Shown one piece after another: positions 5,094-9,248 of a DNA stretch of 9,248 nt; positions within the stretch are counted from its first letter, which is position 1; the number at the start of each line of letters is the position of its first letter. A model generated the notes under the pieces. That model made no database searches. It worked only from the letters and a program-made list of their open reading frames with translations, and was not told where the DNA came from. The position numbers and the translations under genes were made by a program. The stretch lies in contig PFSC01000194.1 of the NCBI GenBank assembly GCA_002788865.1, positions 1-9,248 on the forward strand, given 5' to 3'. The stretch is from Candidatus Roizmanbacteria bacterium CG_4_9_14_0_2_um_filter_39_13. GTDB lineage: Bacteria > Patescibacteriota > Microgenomatia > UBA1406 > GWC2-37-13.

Positions 5094-8000
5094 TTATGCC
5101 GAAGTTTGTTGTGGAGCAAAGTTCATTTGACTTGATGAATTTTGAGATCCGTCCGTCACACTTCTATTTTGGTATGAACCCGCCCCGTTTGTCGATTCGT
5201 TACTTACTCCATTTGCAGCAACAGTTTTTGTTTGCTCACTTATGGACGCATTGGATGAGGGTGATGTTTTTTGCTTTTCACCAACATCTTTTGATGCACA
5301 TTTCGCACATACTTGTGTGGAGTTTGGTACCAATTCAGATTCAAATACTGCTTTACATGAATTACATAAGAATGTATGTTTTTCTCCAGACTTTTTTGAC
5401 TCATCAGGTGTTTTCTTTTCTATTTGTTCAACATTGAAAATAAACTCAATTCCATCATAATCTACGATTATTGTATCTCCTGCTTTCACTTTCTGAGCAA
5501 TGATCATTTCAGAAATTGGATTTTCGACAAGCTTTTGAATCGCACGTCTCAAAGGTCGAGCTCCGTATACTGGATCAAACCCTTCTTGCACAATTTCTTT
5601 GATCGCTTCATCGGTTGCAGTAAATCCCATCTCCTGCTCTTCAAGAAGTTTGCTGAGAGACTTCAATTGAAGTTTTGCAATAGCCATCATACTCTTATAT
5701 CTCAATGGCTCAAATACAATGACTTCGTCAAACCGATTCACAAGTTCTGGTCGGAAAAACTTCAACAACTCATTCATTACTTTTTCTTTGATCACATCAT
5801 ATTGTTTTTTATCCGCTTGCTCTTCAACTTTATCTATTTCTTCGGTTTTTTTATCGAGTGGGAAATTTTCACCAAAGTATTGTTTGATCGACTGTTTTGA
5901 CCACTGCGTGGATTCATTTTCTCGTGACCATACCGCATCTCCAACAAGAATCAGTTCTTTTCCTGCAGGAGTAAAGGTGTGGATATCCCAATGGGTGACG
6001 GGAAATGAAATTTCTTTTCCTTCTGACTGCTTTACCGTAAAGTCTGTGAAATAATCTTTGAGCATTCCAGTTTGCCAGTCTGTCGTTCCTCCTTTTCTTC
6101 TCCAGAAACGATCTTTGAAGGTCACAATCTCCATCTCTTCGGGACTATACGCATGAGTTTTGAATCTGATTGTAGGAAGTTGTTCGTCAGGTGCATCTGG
6201 AATAGCATTTATAACAATATTGTCTTTGAAATACTCGATAAGATTTGTCAGTTTCCATTCCTTTGCAGTTGTGGATGCTCGGATATACATTGTTGAACCT
6301 TTTGTGATGACTTCTGTACCTTTTGCCGAGATCGCATGCGTATCATATCCAAATGTTGGAAAACTCATGGTTTGCGCTACTTCTCCAGTCTCTGGTTTCT
6401 TCTCCTGAGGATTCTTATCTAGCTCAGTGAGTTCTTTCTCTTCAAGTCCATCTGGATTTTTTTGTTCATCGCTTGTGTCTGTTGATTGTCCTTTAATTGC
6501 AATTCCTTCGATTTTTTGTCCTGCAAAATAATCTGTGAGTACATGATCTTCCCAAGAAGCATTTGTGTTTGATTTTTTCGGTTGGACGTCGACCGATTGC
6601 TGAACTGCTGTCGTGCTGAGTGGCTGAGTGGCTTGAGCCAGAGGCTCATCAGCCTTTGGCTGAGAGTCGCTGAGCAACTGCGGCGTCGCTCCTCCTCGTT
6701 CAAAATATCTATTTCCGATGGTCATGAGTTCGCGTCCTCGTGGAGAAAAGGCATATGTCGAGATGACTTTCGGCTCCGATACCTCAGACTTGCCGGTTGT
6801 TAATAGATCCTGCTGGATTAAAGCAGTACCAATATTTGATGTGCAAATCACGACGGTATTTTTGAATGAAATTGTTCGTCCTTTGTTGTCGGTCAATCGA
6901 CCGTCATCAAGCACCTGCAGAAGAATATTGAAAATATCAGGGTGTGCTTTTTCAATTTCATCAAAAAGGACAAGTGAATATGGTTTTCTTCGGACGGCCT
7001 CGGTCAGCTTTCCGCCTTCTTCATATCCAACATATCCTGGTGGTGGTCCGAGAAGTTTTGCGACTTCATGACGCTCCATATATTCGGTCATGTCGAAACG
7101 TACTATTGCTTCTTCATCGTCAAACAACACTTCTGATAGTGATTTTGCTAGTTCGGTCTTTCCTACTCCTGTCGGACCCAAGAATACAAAGCTTCCAATT
7201 GGTCGTTTTGCATTTTTGAGTCCAGCCCGTCCACGCCTTATGGCTTGTGCGACAGATGTTACCGCTCGGTCTTGTCCGATCATCCGTTTGTGAATTATAT
7301 CTTCAAGACTCGTGAGCTTATCACCTTCTGAGGTTCCTATTTTTGAGATTGGGATTCCTGTTCGTGTGGCGATCAAGTCTTTGACAATATTGAGAGTCAC
7401 TTGTGTCGTAGTCTGTGCCTTTTTCATGTTGTACTCATCTTTCTTTTCAGAAAGATTTGCTTGAACTTCACTTATCTTTGAGCGAAGGATACGAGCTCTT
7501 ACTTTTTCACCGCGTTTCTCATCTTCAACTAGTTCTTGATTTTGCTGAGAAATCCTGTCTTCGAGTGATTTTATTTCTTCTGGAAGCGAGATCAAAGGAA
7601 GCCGAACCGCTGCTGCAGCCTCATCCATGAGATCAAATGCTTTGTCGGGCAAAAATCTATCTCCAATATATCTCTTCGAAAGACGAACACATGCATCAAT
7701 GACATCATCAGGAATTTTAACCTTGTGAAATGACTCATATTTATCGCGCGAGGCTTTGAGCATCTTAATCGAAGCCTCTTCATTGGGCTCCGGGACGACT
7801 ATCGTCTGGAATCTTCTCTCGAGTGCGGCATCTTTTTCTATATACTTTCGATATTCAGTGATGGTTGTTGCGCCAATAAACTGCACTTCACCGCGTGCGA
7901 GAGCTGGCTTTATGAAGTTTGATGCGTCGATTGCGCCTTCTCCACTTCCGGCACCCATCATCGTGTGCATCTCATCGATAAACATGATGACTTCACCCTT

Positions 8001-9248
8001 GCTTGCTTTGAGCTCATCAACCACAGCTTTCATCCGCTCTTCAAACTCACCTCTATGGGATGCTCCAGCAACCACAGATGAAAGGTCAAGTTGTAATATT
8101 TTTTTGTTTAATAAACTTTCAGGAACTCTCTGTTCAACAATTCGTTGAGCGAGTCCTTCTACAATTGCGGTTTTTCCGACTCCTGGTTCACCAATAAGTG
8201 CAGGGTTATTTTTGATACGACGAGAAAGAATATGTACCAAACGCTCAATCACATCTGACCGCTCAACAACAGGATCAAGTTCTCCGCGTGATGCTTTTGC
8301 AGTGAGATCAATTGTGTATTTAGAAAGCGCAGATCGTTCTTTTGGTTTATCCTTTTTTTCAGCATCTTCCATGACTCCTTCTTTTTTGCCGGTAATTTTT
8401 TGGTTTATATCTTCTTTGGTTAATCCGAGTTTGACCAATATACGCGCACCTACTCCCTCTCCTTCTTCGTACAATGCAAGAAGAATATGTTCTGGAGAAA
8501 TAAATTCGTATCCAAGTTTGCGAGCTACAACAAGCGATTTGTCGATTATCTGCTTGATCCGAGGTGCAATTTGAGGAGGCCTAGGACTATTCTCCTTTTT
8601 GTATACTTTTGCAAGTTCCTGTTCGACAATCTGTGGTTGCACCTTCAGTTCAATCAGAAGTTTGTAAACCTGACTATCTGAAAGCAACCCATGAAGCAGA
8701 TGCTCACTATCAACAAAGGCATTTTTCTTTTCTTTTGCTTTGTCATTTGCCGACATGAATACTTTGTTTGAGCGTTGCGTGAGATGAGTCATAACGTCAA
8801 GTTGACCTCTTTTTGTATCGGTCATATTTGACTGTAGAGATACTCCTTTTGGCTGATTATTCTGTTGGGGATTTCGATTGGAATAATAAGAACTGCCCGA
8901 TTGATTCTGCCTATTTTGTGACTGATTTTTATTGTATGAATTATTGGAATTCGGCTGATTCGATAGATTTTTTTGAGAGGGATTATTCCCATTGAATTGT
9001 CGTGGAGGGCTATTCACTGATTGAGCGACGGACATGGGTGGTTTTACCCTTGGTGGTGACCCGATACCATTGTATGATTGTCCTGATGGTGGATTGCCAA
9101 TTCCATTGTATGATTGACTGGTGGTTCCCGCAATTTGTACCGGTTCTTGTTTAATAACAACAGGACTTGTCATGGTTATAGTCGGATTATCGATGGGGCT
9201 TTGTGTTGGACTTACTGAGGGATCAACTGCTCCATTTGAAGGATCACT
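5094..9248 (-). CDS. clpC: ClpC-like AAA+ unfoldase with large D2 insertion and zinc ribbon; 5' end outside window
   Basis: This is a Hsp100/ClpC-type ATP-driven unfoldase. The first ATG in the window is at 9173 (1,359 aa), but the frame stays open for 25 more codons to the edge with similar Ser/Pro/Thr-rich sequence and no ribosome-binding site, so the start may lie outside. Counting from ATG 9173: Asn/Gln/Ser-rich tail 1-120; Clp N-domain 125-262; D1 with Walker A GEPGVGKT (328-335) and Walker B VIMFIDE (395-401); short coiled-coil middle domain about 528-590; D2 with Walker A GPTGVGKT (666-673), pore loop GYVG (713-716), Walker B LVLFDE (734-739) and sensor 1 TSN (778-780); insertion 783-1122; arginine-finger region NRFDE (1146-1150); sensor 2 GARPLRR (1204-1210); zinc ribbon 1270-1292; Ser/Asn/Gln-rich tail. 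The D1 pore loop reads GASHRGEF, lacking the usual Tyr. No canonical ClpP-docking VGF/IGL tripeptide is present. It heads the cluster with the membrane protease. Confidence 0.9.
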   Translation of the reverse strand, partial: SDPSNGAVDPSVSPTQSPIDNPTITMTSPVVIKQEPVQIAGTTSQSYNGIGNPPSGQSYNGIGSPPRVKPPMSVAQSVNSPPRQFNGNNPSQKNLSNQPNSNNSYNKNQSQNRQNQSGSSYYSNRNPQQNNQPKGVSLQSNMTDTKRGQLDVMTHLTQRSNKVFMSANDKAKEKKNAFVDSEHLLHGLLSDSQVYKLLIELKVQPQIVEQELAKVYKKENSPRPPQIAPRIKQIIDKSLVVARKLGYEFISPEHILLALYEEGEGVGARILVKLGLTKEDINQKITGKKEGVMEDAEKKDKPKERSALSKYTIDLTAKASRGELDPVVERSDVIERLVHILSRRIKNNPALIGEPGVGKTAIVEGLAQRIVEQRVPESLLNKKILQLDLSSVVAGASHRGEFEERMKAVVDELKASKGEVIMFIDEMHTMMGAGSGEGAIDASNFIKPALARGEVQFIGATTITEYRKYIEKDAALERRFQTIVVPEPNEEASIKMLKASRDKYESFHKVKIPDDVIDACVRLSKRYIGDRFLPDKAFDLMDEAAAAVRLPLISLPEEIKSLEDRISQQNQELVEDEKRGEKVRARILRSKISEVQANLSEKKDEYNMKKAQTTTQVTLNIVKDLIATRTGIPISKIGTSEGDKLTSLEDIIHKRMIGQDRAVTSVAQAIRRGRAGLKNAKRPIGSFVFLGPTGVGKTELAKSLSEVLFDDEEAIVRFDMTEYMERHEVAKLLGPPPGYVGYEEGGKLTEAVRRKPYSLVLFDEIEKAHPDIFNILLQVLDDGRLTDNKGRTISFKNTVVICTSNIGTALIQQDLLTTGKSEVSEPKVISTYAFSPRGRELMTIGNRYFERGGATPQLLSDSQPKADEPLAQATQPLSTTAVQQSVDVQPKKSNTNASWEDHVLTDYFAGQKIEGIAIKGQSTDTSDEQKNPDGLEEKELTELDKNPQEKKPETGEVAQTMSFPTFGYDTHAISAKGTEVITKGSTMYIRASTTAKEWKLTNLIEYFKDNIVINAIPDAPDEQLPTIRFKTHAYSPEEMEIVTFKDRFWRRKGGTTDWQTGMLKDYFTDFTVKQSEGKEISFPVTHWDIHTFTPAGKELILVGDAVWSRENESTQWSKQSIKQYFGENFPLDKKTEEIDKVEEQADKKQYDVIKEKVMNELLKFFRPELVNRFDEVIVFEPLRYKSMMAIAKLQLKSLSKLLEEQEMGFTATDEAIKEIVQEGFDPVYGARPLRRAIQKLVENPISEMIIAQKVKAGDTIIVDYDGIEFIFNVEQIEKKTPDESKKSGEKHTFLCNSCKAVFESELVPNSTQVCAKCASKDVGEKQKTSPSSNASISEQTKTVAANGVSNESTNGAGSYQNRSVTDGSQNSSSQMNFAPQQTSA
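5298..5366 (-). other. Zinc ribbon appended to ClpC C-terminus
   Basis: Cys1270, Cys1273, Cys1289 and Cys1292 form CxxC-15-CxxC (FLCNSC ... VCAKCAS), a treble-Cys-pair zinc ribbon. It follows the ordinary end of the D2 small domain and a Lys/Glu-rich linker. ClpC proteins normally end at D2; their known zinc finger, where present in ClpX or McsA, lies elsewhere. It may recruit a partner or substrate. A disordered tail of about 60 residues follows. Confidence 0.65.
5808..6827 (-). other. About 340-residue insertion in the ClpC D2 ATPase domain
   Basis: Between sensor 1 (TSNIG, 778-782) and the helix leading to the arginine finger (YDVIKEKVMNELLKFFRPE, 1125-1143), ordinary ClpC has a loop of about 20-25 residues that carries the VGF ClpP-docking tripeptide. 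Here residues 783-1122 fill this position. The flanking ATPase sequence is intact and in frame, so this is an inserted module and not a broken gene. It consists of four repeat units joined by Gln/Thr/Ser/Lys/Glu-rich linkers. Confidence 0.8.
5853..6773 (-). repeat. Four tandem protein repeats of an unrecognised ~50-residue domain
   Basis: The units lie at residues 801-893, 938-991, 999-1050 and 1056-1107. Shared pattern: T/I-H/Y-A/T-[FYI]-[ST]-[PA]-x-G-x-E-[LIV]-[MIL]-T, then an aromatic-x-R (RYFER, YIRA, FWRRK, VWSRE), then T-x-W, then [LI]-x-x-YF. Examples are THAYSPEEMEIVT, IHTFTPAGKELIL and THAISAKGTEVIT, each followed about 25 residues later by LIEYF, LKDYF or IKQYF. Unit 1 is split by a Gln/Ser/Thr/Pro-rich stretch of about 40 residues (831-872). 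The copies have diverged strongly, so they are old. I do not recognise the fold. Confidence 0.7.
9051..9116 (-). repeat. Tandem 12-residue repeat in ClpC N-terminal tail
   Basis: QSYNGIGNPPSG is followed immediately by QSYNGIGSPPR (residues 20-42). It is a 36-bp tandem duplication visible in the DNA as two copies of CCATTGTATGATTG. It lies in the disordered Gly/Asn/Pro-rich tail before the Clp N-domain and is a likely site of length variation among strains. Confidence 0.6.

Noticed and set aside
5424..5900. Long open frames on the plus strand opposite clpC, up to 158 codons
   Set aside because: They are antisense to intact, conserved or repeat-patterned clpC coding sequence and show no recognisable protein features.
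5808..6827. Mobile element or frameshift as the cause of the ClpC insertion
   Set aside because: The frame is continuous, no terminal inverted repeats, transposase or target duplication are visible, and the insert is built of old, diverged repeats.
464..9173. Possible recoding of UGA as glycine, as in Gracilibacteria/Absconditabacteria
   Set aside because: No in-frame UGA occurs in about 2,500 codons of conserved genes, and UGA ends recF, the metalloprotease and the 51-aa gene at positions consistent with neighbours.
1..9248. CRISPR array
   Set aside because: No regularly spaced repeat-spacer pattern exists; the only short direct repeats are the pair at 2951-2983 and the coding duplications in clpC.

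Overview
The window looks like chromosome of a Candidate Phyla Radiation (Patescibacteria) bacterium. The evidence is moderate-to-low GC, dense genes with 4-base ATGA overlaps, a short two-helix VirB2/TrbC-like pilin of the kind common in that group, an archaeal-type UMP kinase fold in a bacterial setting, and no clear Shine-Dalgarno sites. UGA is used as stop (recF, the M50-like gene, the 51-aa gene) and is absent inside about 2,500 codons. The code is therefore standard, not the UGA=Gly code of Gracilibacteria/Absconditabacteria. Lineage below phylum level cannot be read from this sequence.

Layout. 1-54 (minus): first 18 codons of a gene leaving the window, preceded by a strong promoter (61-90). 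83-463 (plus): an unrecognised open frame with no ATG, perhaps a truncated gene. 464-1510 (minus): recF. 1554-2882 (minus): an archaeal-type UMP kinase domain fused to a class I methyltransferase domain. 2883-3034: a compact divergent control region with two overlapping promoters, an 11-bp direct repeat at 22-bp spacing, and a rho-independent terminator in the 5' leader of the kinase gene. 3035-3871 (plus): a ribbon-helix-helix DNA-binding domain fused to a sugar-1-phosphate nucleotidyltransferase. 3900-9248 (minus): a four-gene cluster, clpC-like unfoldase -> 51-aa membrane protein -> M50-like membrane metalloprotease -> pilin-like protein. The last three are joined by ATGA stop/start overlaps.

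The two most unusual points follow. (1) The ClpC-like protein carries about 340 residues, with four copies of an unrecognised ~50-residue repeat, exactly where ClpC normally has the short VGF loop that docks ClpP. It also has a C-terminal zinc ribbon and long low-complexity tails. (2) In the divergent pair, an enzyme with its own DNA-binding domain faces a kinase-methyltransferase fusion. The direct repeat overlaps the latter's promoter, and its leader ends in a terminator, which suggests metabolite-linked or autoregulatory control of nucleotide-sugar or surface-glycan synthesis. Both functional readings are inference; the sequence features behind them are directly visible.
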